35,570 nt of DNA, from the NCBI GenBank assembly GCA_019747875.1, contig JAIEQI010000011.1:1-35570 (forward strand). The letters run 5' to 3'. This stretch comes from Candidatus Obscuribacterales bacterium (GTDB lineage Bacteria; Cyanobacteriota; Vampirovibrionia; Obscuribacterales; Obscuribacteraceae). Position numbers and translations under genes: made by a program. This document shows positions 24,584-32,007 of this stretch, in pieces (position 1 is the stretch's first letter; each line of letters opens with the position of its first letter). Below the pieces are notes generated by a model, which saw nothing but the letters and a program-made list of their open reading frames with translations, was not told the DNA's origin and ran no database searches.

Positions 24584-25150
24584 TTATCTACGCATAGTCT
24601 TTGCCCAATCAACGGCGTATGTTCCATCGGAAAATCTTTGCCAGACGATTTTCTTTGGTGGCGTGTCTTGAATGTGGTGATACAACTCGGCAACTCTTTC
24701 GTAAAATCCTCTGGTATGAAATGTATTTGGAAACTCCAGCTGAACCACGTCTAGATGGTGGCAGAATTCATGGACAAGCGTGTTGAGAAATGTGCCATAC
24801 GCTGAGGTCTTTTTTTGCTTCGCTGTCTTCATCCAGAGCCGAAGAACAGCTGTTTCAGTGTCGTAATCTCCAAAAGTTTGGAACTCCCACTCGCCATGAA
24901 CCTCAAGTGGACGCACGCTGAGAATCTTGGTCTTTGGGCGCGGCACCGCGAAGTAGTCGCTCAAAGTATTGAGCAGTAGTTTGCTTGTTGCGAGAATTTC
25001 TGTGCGATCCTCATCGACCAGTGCTTGCTTCAGTTCGATCGCATACTCTCTAAGTTGCTCTGGCGGCGGAAGTGGCAGACTAAGGAGTTTTTCACTGCGC
25101 GCATACTCCTCCATTTCCGAACGTGCTTTGGGCAATTTGTCCGTTTTCAT
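24584..25150 (-). CDS. Small HExxH zinc metallopeptidase coupled to CHAT gene
   Basis: A 188-residue soluble protein. LVHEFCHHLD gives H127-E128-x-x-H131, and FHTRGFY gives a third likely ligand, H145. HEFCHHLD...FHTRGF is typical of a compact bacterial metallopeptidase family. The longer frame up to 25462 only overlaps the CHAT gene; ATG 25150 forms an ATGA overlap with the CHAT stop and is clearly the start. No signal peptide is visible, whereas the upstream partner is exported, which is odd for direct action together. Stop-start coupling says the two proteins are made in linked amounts. Confidence 0.82.
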   Translation of the reverse strand: MKTDKLPKARSEMEEYARSEKLLSLPLPPPEQLREYAIELKQALVDEDRTEILATSKLLLNTLSDYFAVPRPKTKILSVRPLEVHGEWEFQTFGDYDTETAVLRLWMKTAKQKKTSAYGTFLNTLVHEFCHHLDVVQLEFPNTFHTRGFYERVAELYHHIQDTPPKKIVWQRFSDGTYAVDWAKTMRR

Positions 25151-28143
25151 GGAGGTGGAAGCGCCTTCCAGTCTCCTACGGGTATGAATGCCGCCCAGTA
25201 ATAGGGATGAGGTAGCATCTTCAGCATCTTTAGCTGTGCCAGTCGAAGTGATTCCATTCTTCCGCCGCCTGCGAGGAGGCGTTTGTAGAAGTCTGTCATC
25301 AGGTATGTTGTCGCGAGATCTGATACCGGCCACAGGCTTATCACTTCCGTTTCCGCGCCGGCGATGAACAGCGCGCGGCGCAATCCATAAACACCTTCGC
25401 CCTGTTTGTAATCGCCGAGTCCTGTTTCGCAGGCTGAAAGAACGACGAGCCTGGTGCCCCACAAGTCCATGCCTGATACTTCTAAGGCAGTTAGGATGCC
25501 GTCGTCTTTTGAGTTGCTCGATGCAGGGCTGTTTGCGCCGGCTAGCACGATTCCAGAACGTAACAGCGAATTCTCTTTTCGAAGTGTGTCCGTTTCGGAT
25601 CTCCGTGCGGTTACAATTACCGAGCGTTGTTCTTTTGTGGACTGAGAGTTTAGGCCTGGTTTGGACTTTTCGGAAAGGCGGGCGAGGCGTGGCGTCGTCC
25701 CTACAACCGCCGAATCTGCGTTTGTGTGAGATTGCGCGTTAGCTGCCGAATTGACCTTGGACTGGTATTTTGCGTCAACCGCCGAATTTACGTTGGACTG
25801 AGACTTCGTTTCGGTCTTTGGGGATTGGGCGACGCGTGGCACCGCCCCAACAATGGCGGCCGGGGGGCCGAAAGCGATTACATCCGGTAGAAAAAATCCG
25901 TGTGTGGCGACGTGAAGAATTCGGGGACCCCTCTGCTCCTTCATAACCGATTCGGTGGCATCTTTTCCTGTGATCACCTTCGCGCCGGCAAGTATTCCTG
26001 AAATCGTTTTTGCTTCTTCGGAGGTTCCGGCCAGTGGTTTGAACTTCGGGATGAAAACTCCCATAAATCCAATTCTGGATTCTTCCCCGCTCGCATTTTT
26101 GTTTTCTTTTTCGCTTGCTTCCGCGCCTGTGCTAAACTGCGGATTCGCAACAATAACCGGACCTTGTTTGTTTGGCTCATGCGTTTCCATGCGAAGCAGA
26201 TCCCGCCCGCTGGTCAAATAGTCGAGCGAATAGTTTTCAATCAAAAACTTGCCATGCTCATCGATTAGCGAAGCAAATGGAAGAATGTTCATGGCGCCGT
26301 CTGGAGAAATTAAAAGCGTTTTTTTCGTCGCGCCCAAGCGCTTGCGTACCGGCTCCATTATCAATTTGTCGAGCGCACGCGCCTTCTGTTTGTAGTCGGA
26401 GCTTCCTGAGTTTTTAAGGGAGTCTCGCAGCTCGGTGATTCCTTTATCAATCGCGCTTGCTTCTCCAAGATCCACCACCTGAGGATCGCCTTCATGGTTC
26501 AAGATGTATGCAACGTAACGTGCCGAGCCATAACGTTCTTTCTGCGTTTTTGCTTTCGAATCCAACAAGCGATAATTCGCGAACTCGACCAGAGACATGT
26601 CTTGCGGAATAGCCTGCTGGACTGCTTCCACTGTAACCGGAATTTGCTGCGTTTTGAATGCCGCGCTGTGGGAACTGATCTCTTTTTCGAGCTGATCAGC
26701 TTTCCTCTGCAGATCAGTTATGGATTTCAGGTAGTCTTCCTTCTTGTCCTGCCCTGGTCCGTGCAGAACGCGAGCTGAAAGATCTGCGCGTGTCGCTGAG
26801 ATTTCGTCCAATAATTTTTGATCCGCTTCCGAGAGATGCTGCCTCAAACTCAGAAGTTGATGGCTGACCGCATCGAGCACCCTGCCTTTGCGTCGCAAGA
26901 TTGTTCCGACTGCAAGTTTTGTTGCTTCTTTATTTTCAGGAGCGAATTTGGTGTTCAGCGAAAGCGTCGCGCTTAGCTCGTCTTTTCTGCGCGCGAGAAA
27001 GAGTCGTTTCTGTTCTTCCGTTCCACTACTTAGAATCATTAACATCGTTTGCTCGGAAATTTCGTTTGCACGTTTCTGGTATGCAATCGCTTGTTCGATA
27101 TTGTTTTGAACTATGGACAGCATTGCCAGATTATTTAAGATCGCAACCAAATCGGGATGCGTTGCTCCCAATGATTTCTCGTTAATTTCTAGAGCTTGTT
27201 TGAGCAGCGGAGCAGATAGGTCATACTTCCCTTCCTCAAAATAGAGCAGCGCTAAATTATTGAGATCTCGCGCGTAATCCGGATGGTCGTTTGCAATCAG
27301 TTCTTTGTCGATTTCAATTGTGCGTTCGTAGAGTGTCCTGGCTTGGTTGAAGTCCCCTTTTGCGCGATAGATGCCCGCCAGATTATTCATCACTGTTGCG
27401 ACACGAACGTCTTTTTCCCCGTAAGCTTTCTCGAAGACAGTCAGAATGTTTTTGAGCAGCTCCTCAGCCTTATCGTATTCACCCTGATCTTTGTACAGAA
27501 CGGCTAAGTTATTGAGTTCGAGCGCATATTCAGGTCCTGCATTTCCGAACTTCTTTTCTTTTATCTGCAATGCGCGCTTGAACAGCGCTTCAGCTTGCTT
27601 ATAATCGCCTTCTTCCTGATACAAGAGCGCCAGTCCATTCAGTGAACGCGCCACATCTGGGTGGTCGGGACCTAGCGCTTTCTCTCTGATAGCGAGTGCC
27701 TGAAGGAAGAGTGGTTCGGCCTGAGCGTAGTCGCCAGTTTGCTGGTACAAAAATCCAAGATTATGCTGCGCAGTGGCGACGAAATCGTGATCAGATCCCC
27801 AATCATTTACGCTGAGTTCAAGCAGCTGTTTTGCGTAAGGAATCGCTTCCGCATATCGCCCCTGAGGAATCAGGGTCACCATTTTTTTAAGAATTTCGGA
27901 CTGCTCAGCGATTCTTTTGGAAATTGCCGAAATTTTGTCCTGGATTTCAGTGCTTGTTTTCGCATCCGATTTTGGCGCGTTGTCGGTCTTGTCCGCTTTT
28001 GACTTACTGTTCTTGGTGTCGGTCTTCGAGGGATCTTTTTCTTTCGGAACAGTCTGACCTTCCGCCGCCTGACTAGGAGGTGAAAGGGTCAATGAAAGGG
28101 AAAGAACAAGCAAAAGAAGAGGCAGACAGTTCTGTACAATCAA
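25147..28143 (-). CDS. Secreted TPR-CHAT (caspase-like) protease
   Basis: About 998 residues from TTG 28143. This start gives an ideal signal peptide (MIVQNCLPLLLLVLSLSLTL...AAEG) with AGGGTG 7 nt upstream; the longer TTG start at 28263 would put 40 residues before it. A Lys/Asp-rich linker leads to about seven TPRs (about 85-365, e.g. HNLGFLYQQTGDYAQAEPLF). The C-terminal CHAT domain (about 605-995) has the catalytic dyad in HVATHGFF (H748) and LSACETG (C905). Between them lies a roughly 100-residue Ser/Asn/Lys-rich insertion (about 757-855) containing peptides from palindromic repeats. CHAT proteases are clan CD cysteine peptidases; TPRs usually sense a partner. It is coupled to the metallopeptidase gene. 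Confidence 0.9.
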   Translation of the reverse strand: MIVQNCLPLLLLVLSLSLTLSPPSQAAEGQTVPKEKDPSKTDTKNSKSKADKTDNAPKSDAKTSTEIQDKISAISKRIAEQSEILKKMVTLIPQGRYAEAIPYAKQLLELSVNDWGSDHDFVATAQHNLGFLYQQTGDYAQAEPLFLQALAIREKALGPDHPDVARSLNGLALLYQEEGDYKQAEALFKRALQIKEKKFGNAGPEYALELNNLAVLYKDQGEYDKAEELLKNILTVFEKAYGEKDVRVATVMNNLAGIYRAKGDFNQARTLYERTIEIDKELIANDHPDYARDLNNLALLYFEEGKYDLSAPLLKQALEINEKSLGATHPDLVAILNNLAMLSIVQNNIEQAIAYQKRANEISEQTMLMILSSGTEEQKRLFLARRKDELSATLSLNTKFAPENKEATKLAVGTILRRKGRVLDAVSHQLLSLRQHLSEADQKLLDEISATRADLSARVLHGPGQDKKEDYLKSITDLQRKADQLEKEISSHSAAFKTQQIPVTVEAVQQAIPQDMSLVEFANYRLLDSKAKTQKERYGSARYVAYILNHEGDPQVVDLGEASAIDKGITELRDSLKNSGSSDYKQKARALDKLIMEPVRKRLGATKKTLLISPDGAMNILPFASLIDEHGKFLIENYSLDYLTSGRDLLRMETHEPNKQGPVIVANPQFSTGAEASEKENKNASGEESRIGFMGVFIPKFKPLAGTSEEAKTISGILAGAKVITGKDATESVMKEQRGPRILHVATHGFFLPDVIAFGPPAAIVGAVPRVAQSPKTETKSQSNVNSAVDAKYQSKVNSAANAQSHTNADSAVVGTTPRLARLSEKSKPGLNSQSTKEQRSVIVTARRSETDTLRKENSLLRSGIVLAGANSPASSNSKDDGILTALEVSGMDLWGTRLVVLSACETGLGDYKQGEGVYGLRRALFIAGAETEVISLWPVSDLATTYLMTDFYKRLLAGGGRMESLRLAQLKMLKMLPHPYYWAAFIPVGDWKALPPP
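25679..25849. repeat. Two diverged palindromic repeats within the CHAT gene
   Basis: Imperfect palindromes at 25679-25703 (GGGCGAGGC...GTCGTCCC) and 25828-25849 (GGGCGACGCG...CCGCCCC) flank a stretch with repeated AATTCGGC/GATTCGGCGG motifs. On the minus strand they encode VVGTTPRLAR and VGAVPRVAQ. The first copy with its flank resembles 36-74 of this window on the opposite strand. The frame is kept, so the protein gains a variable loop between its catalytic His and Cys. Confidence 0.6.
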
Positions 28144-28170
28144 GCCGACACACCCTGATACTCCGCTAGG

Positions 28171-28176
28171 ATTATA
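28171..28176 (-). promoter_or_regulatory. Possible -10 box for CHAT gene
   Basis: TATAAT on the minus strand lies about 28 bp before the TTG start chosen at 28143. No matching -35 box is visible at 16-18 bp. It supports a separate promoter for the CHAT-metallopeptidase pair, but could be chance. Confidence 0.25.
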
Positions 28177-28294
28177 TACCCCGGAAGCGACCTTATAGCC
28201 TGGCGAACTACCGGAGAGAATCTTTTCGTTCAGATCATTAAATGACTTACGAGCCGGGCTCAATGAACTTCGCTAGTTTTCGACATTCTGGTAC

Positions 28295-29707
28295 TTAGTG
28301 CGGAGCGACGAAAAGTTGTTCCATGTCTTCAAGAGCGATGTTCTTTGTTTCTCGGACGATCTTCCAGCAGAATAGAAAGTTGCCCAGGCTCATGATTGCG
28401 AAGGTCGCAAAGGTGACGGCTGGTCCGACGGTTTCGACCATCCAGGGGAAGAACTGGCCGACGACCCAAACTGCGGCCCAGACCATGAAGGTGCAAAGAG
28501 AGACGGCTTTCGCTCTCACATCGGTTGGAAAAATTTCGTTGATCAAAATCCACGTGCACGGACCGACAGAAAGTGCGAAACACGCGATGAAGAACACGAT
28601 CATTCCCAAAAGCAAGAGGCTGCTGGACTGTCCGCTGTAGAACAGTAGAGCACAGATGACCAGAGAGAGGATTATCCCGGCCAATCCTCCCAAGAGCAAT
28701 GTTCTGCGTCCGTATTTGTCGGCGCTAGTGATGGCAACAAATGTGAACACCACATTTATGACGCCGATAATTACCTGAAATAGAAAAGCGTTTCCGCTGG
28801 CAAATCCTGCTGATTCAAATATTCTTGGACCGTAATAAATAATCGCGTTGATACCGGTGAACTGTGAGAAAATCCCCAGCATAACGCCGATGATTAGCGG
28901 CAGTCTGAGCGATTTGTCTAATAACGAGCGCTCATCCATGGAGTTCTTTGCTTCCGCCTTTGCGATCATGGCTATATCGTTTTCTGCTTCTGCAGTTCCC
29001 TTCACCGCAATGAGAATATCGCGTGCCTGCTCTTGTTTGTTTACCGCGTAAAGCCAGCGTGGACTCTCTGGAATGCGTTGCAACATGATTGCAAAAACAG
29101 CAGATGGAATGCCCATCGCAAGCAGCATTGGACGCCATGGTTCTTTGCTGAAGAACCAATTCAATGCCTGACTCTGTGCCATCTCGCTTTGAGAGAAGCT
29201 CAATAACAAGGCATTCGAGAAATAAGCTAGAAGAATACCAACGGTGATTGCTAATTGGTAGTAAGCCACCATGCGTCCTCTGCGTGTTGCCGGCGCGAAT
29301 TCCGCGATATACATAGGTGCCACCACAGAAGCCATGCCCACGCCAACGCCACCCAATCCTCTTGCAAGAACCAATAGATCAAAAGTTGGAGCGAAGGCGC
29401 AACCGAACGAACAAACCAAAAACATGAGTGCCGAAGCAATGAGAACGAACTTGCGGCCAAAGCGGTCAGTCAAGAAACCTGCTAGAACGACACCGAAGAC
29501 GCATCCGAGCAAACCGCTGCTGACAAACCAGCCTTCGGCAGCAGCGCTCAAACTATATTGGCTTTTCACAAAACTGATTGTTCCGGAAATTACCGCGGTG
29601 TCAAAGCCAAATAGCAACCCACCAAGGGCTGCGGTGAGGCAGATGTAGGACATGCCAGGGAGCGCACTGATTTGTGCTTGCTCGTGCTTATTTTGTTCTT
29701 CAGTCAA
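28295..29707 (-). CDS. Sugar-porter family MFS transporter
   Basis: A 470-residue integral membrane protein with 12 predicted segments. Sugar-porter signatures are clear: GFDTAVISG (34-42), DRFGRK (81-86), a QLAITVG motif (151-157), PESPRWLY (213-220), and INAIIYYGP in segment 7. These match XylE/GlcP/GLUT-type hexose or pentose symporters and facilitators in the inner membrane. The start is TTG at 29707. It lies 72 bp after a ROK sugar kinase and should supply that kinase with its substrate. The exact sugar cannot be read from the sequence. Confidence 0.93.
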   Translation of the reverse strand: MTEEQNKHEQAQISALPGMSYICLTAALGGLLFGFDTAVISGTISFVKSQYSLSAAAEGWFVSSGLLGCVFGVVLAGFLTDRFGRKFVLIASALMFLVCSFGCAFAPTFDLLVLARGLGGVGVGMASVVAPMYIAEFAPATRRGRMVAYYQLAITVGILLAYFSNALLLSFSQSEMAQSQALNWFFSKEPWRPMLLAMGIPSAVFAIMLQRIPESPRWLYAVNKQEQARDILIAVKGTAEAENDIAMIAKAEAKNSMDERSLLDKSLRLPLIIGVMLGIFSQFTGINAIIYYGPRIFESAGFASGNAFLFQVIIGVINVVFTFVAITSADKYGRRTLLLGGLAGIILSLVICALLFYSGQSSSLLLLGMIVFFIACFALSVGPCTWILINEIFPTDVRAKAVSLCTFMVWAAVWVVGQFFPWMVETVGPAVTFATFAIMSLGNFLFCWKIVRETKNIALEDMEQLFVAPH

Positions 29708-29779
29708 GTTCGTATCTCGCTTTGGTTGGTTGACCTGGATGAACGCGAGTTTGCGCTTTGCAGTGATCGCGCAATACTA

Positions 29780-30697
29780 TCACGTTTCTGTAATGGCATA
29801 ATATGCTGCGCCAAAGGCGCCGGACCATTCACCGAGAGCCGCAGGGATGACTGGTACGCTCCAGTCGTTGGGGCGCCACTCGACTCTGGCAAGTTCTTTT
29901 TGAAGTGGTTCGTAAAGATGTTCTTCCGCTCTCGATATGCCACCACCTATGATGACAGCCTGCGGATCCAAAACGTTGACCAATGATGCAATGCCGCAAG
30001 CAAGTTCTCGAACGGATCGATCCCATACGCTCTTGGCAAAATCATCGCCGTCCACTGCGGCTCGGACCAGATCCTTCGTGCTTTTGAACTTGCCTTTGGA
30101 TCTCGTCGCCACGCTACGGTCGCCGATTGAGTTTTCCAAACTTCCGGGCATGCAAGTATCATCGGAAGGAAGATCTGGATTCAAGCAGATGTGTCCGAAT
30201 GAGCCGGCGCGACCGATTTGCCCTTTCATCAAGTGTCCTTCGTGCAAAATCGCTCCGCCTACTCCGGTGCCGAGCGTAAGCATTATGACGGACTTGAGAC
30301 CAAGTGCCGCACCTTGCCAGACTTCGCCCATGAGCGCTGCGTGTGCGTCATTTGCAACTTGAACCTGCTTGGTGTGGCCAAGGTAATCTGTCCAGTCGAA
30401 GCCTTCCAGTCCCGCCATTCTTCCTGGCATGAACGAGATGCTGCGTTTGTCAGTTGCGGCTAGACCGGGCGCACATAATCCGATGTAGGCAGGCTCGTGT
30501 TGCACTTCGCTTGCTAACCAATCGACTAGTTCCTTGACTTCATTCGCCCACACCGGCTCATTAGTGCCGGTATTGGATATGGTGCCATGATTGTCCTTGG
30601 TATCGCGGCTAAGCTTCTTCAAGACTTCGCCCGATGATGTGACCGCTACGGTCTTGATGTGCGTTCCGCCAAGATCGATTCCAATTGCATATTGCAC
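29780..30697 (-). CDS. ROK family sugar kinase
   Basis: A 305-residue cytoplasmic kinase. DLGGTHIK (8-15) is the phosphate loop, ANDAHA gives the catalytic D117, and LGTGVGG (142-148) follows. In the region that usually reads GExGH and CxCGxxGCxE, this protein has GSFGHI and then CMPGSLEN: one sugar-contacting Glu is Ser (S166) and the zinc-binding cysteines are mostly lost. Such zinc-less ROK kinases form a known subgroup. Substrate is probably glucose or another hexose imported by the adjacent MFS protein. The start is GTG 30697 with AAGGAT about 8 nt upstream, 19 bp after the dioxygenase gene. Confidence 0.88.
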   Translation of the reverse strand: MQYAIGIDLGGTHIKTVAVTSSGEVLKKLSRDTKDNHGTISNTGTNEPVWANEVKELVDWLASEVQHEPAYIGLCAPGLAATDKRSISFMPGRMAGLEGFDWTDYLGHTKQVQVANDAHAALMGEVWQGAALGLKSVIMLTLGTGVGGAILHEGHLMKGQIGRAGSFGHICLNPDLPSDDTCMPGSLENSIGDRSVATRSKGKFKSTKDLVRAAVDGDDFAKSVWDRSVRELACGIASLVNVLDPQAVIIGGGISRAEEHLYEPLQKELARVEWRPNDWSVPVIPAALGEWSGAFGAAYYAITET

Positions 30698-30716
30698 TGC
30701 TGGGGATCCTTAGAGA

Positions 30717-31607
30717 CTAAGTGGCAGCCTCTAGCGGTGTGCTGTATTCCCCTTTTGCATGAAATTGATTGGCGAACTGTTTATTCGCAAGCATTTCTCT
30801 GTAGCGGCTTTCTTGCTCTCGTGCTTTGTCGCGGAGTGCGCAATTGCGCTTATCTTCCTCGGCCTTATGATTAGAAGGATAGTGGCTGTAAATCATGATG
30901 CGGCGTGGTCTGCCAGAGTGATTCTCAACCGAATCGTGCAAGAGCATCGAGTGGAAGAACATGACAGAACCCGCTGGAAATAGAAGCGGTATCCGTTCGT
31001 TCTCTCCAAACAATCTTTCATCCACTCTTCCGTTGTTGCTGGCCGGATCAGGATCGACTGTTGGATAATCTTTCGTGTGAGTTCCCGGCACTATCCGCAT
31101 GGGACCATTGTCTATGTCGGAATCATCAATTGTAAGCGCGGACGAGATGATCGATTTGGGATAGCCTTCTCGACGATAGTAGCCCCAGTCATGGTGCAAC
31201 GGAAAGAAGTCCTCGTGGCTGCGTCCGCCGGTGTAGAAGTGAGTGAAATCTACCGGCTGTTTGAGGAGTTGTTTGTAGTTGAGTTTTTCTTCCATCAAAA
31301 TCGGATCGTGACCGCCCATCAATTGGCGCATTGGACCGAGAAGCCGCTCATCGCGCGACACTTCTTCGAGATAATCAGATACGTCATTGACAGGCTGGAC
31401 CTTGCGAACATTCATCTGTCCACCGCGATTGCGCACATCAAGCCGCGCATTGTGTTCGCCCAGGGCTAGCGTGGAATTGATGCATAGTTCCAGAATTCGA
31501 TCGGATTCATCCTTCATGCGCTGAATTTCTGCTTGCGAAAACACCGCCGGAATGATCACGTAGCCATCGGTTTCGAATTGCTCAAGTTGTTCCTTGGAAA
31601 GTTGCAT
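30717..31607 (-). CDS. Phytanoyl-CoA dioxygenase (PhyH) family protein
   Basis: A 296-residue Fe(II)/2-oxoglutarate-dependent oxygenase. LHHDWGYY supplies the HxD pair (H138, D140), MLLHDS the distal His (H224), and SGRPRR the likely 2-oxoglutarate Arg (R235 or R236). The N-terminus, EQFETDGYVIIPAVFS, is typical of the family. ATG 31607 has GAGG 5 nt upstream and is preferred over the in-frame ATG at 31664. It is first in the PhyH-ROK-MFS unit. Family members hydroxylate varied small molecules; grouping with sugar uptake suggests a sugar-derived or cyclitol-like substrate, which is inference. Confidence 0.9.
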   Translation of the reverse strand: MQLSKEQLEQFETDGYVIIPAVFSQAEIQRMKDESDRILELCINSTLALGEHNARLDVRNRGGQMNVRKVQPVNDVSDYLEEVSRDERLLGPMRQLMGGHDPILMEEKLNYKQLLKQPVDFTHFYTGGRSHEDFFPLHHDWGYYRREGYPKSIISSALTIDDSDIDNGPMRIVPGTHTKDYPTVDPDPASNNGRVDERLFGENERIPLLFPAGSVMFFHSMLLHDSVENHSGRPRRIMIYSHYPSNHKAEEDKRNCALRDKAREQESRYREMLANKQFANQFHAKGEYSTPLEAAT

Positions 31608-31790
31608 ATGAACCTCAATCTTCGTCCTTGTTCCAAAGCCAGGACAGCGCTCCGTGGGGTTCATCCATTATCTCGGTAATCCCATCCTTATTAAGGAGAT
31701 TAATGTAAGATTTAGATAATTTCCGTTGAAGTTTTGATTCTTAGATGATCGTTCAAGCGAGTTTCGGCCCAGTCGCTTGTGTCCGAGGTG

Positions 31791-31823
31791 TATAGGCGGC
31801 CGGGACGTCCGCGCGCCATACGG
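31791..31823. repeat. Single arm related to 33-bp inverted repeat
   Basis: It matches 12061-12093 at about 28 of 33 positions and keeps the GGGACGTCCGCGC core. Only one arm is present, and no tandem array follows. It shows that the 11941-12093 element is one of a dispersed family. Confidence 0.75.
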
Positions 31824-31935
31824 CTGATGATCGCTTCGTTGGAAAAATAGTACAGCTTTTGTTCGAGATAACTTCCGACTTTAAGAACTATGAGTTCTCT
31901 GCAACCGGTGCTCGAAATTTCCAAGTAAGTTGGCA

Positions 31936-31966
31936 TTGATAGGTCAGCCGGATGCTTGGATATAAT
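31936..31966 (+). promoter_or_regulatory. Probable sigma-70 type promoter
   Basis: TTGATA (31936-31941) and TATAAT (31961-31966) are spaced 19 bp apart, slightly long, about 40 bp upstream of the hydrolase start at 32008. It is the best promoter-like pair in the window. Confidence 0.5.
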
Positions 31967-32007
31967 GTGCTAGGTTAAAAAATTGAATCAAGTGCGAGAG
32001 AAGTTGT

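Larger units (their letters stand above)
31608..32007. other. 400-bp divergent intergenic region
   Basis: This gap between the PhyH and hydrolase genes holds the single 33-bp repeat arm at 31791-31823, a small palindrome CCTTA-T-TAAGG (31686-31696) that might be an operator for the PhyH unit, and a promoter for the hydrolase gene. A 74-codon minus-strand frame (31712-31936) runs through the repeat and has no ribosome site, so I do not call it. Confidence 0.5.

Noticed and set aside
24427..24693. 88-codon minus-strand frame
   Set aside because: Overlaps the metallopeptidase gene in another frame, with no domain and shadow-like composition.
25151..25462. N-terminal extension of the metallopeptidase
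   Set aside because: Arg-rich shadow of the CHAT gene; ATG 25150 overlaps the CHAT stop as ATGA.
31712..31936. 74-codon minus-strand frame
   Set aside because: No ribosome site, runs through the dispersed repeat arm, and overlaps the hydrolase promoter region.
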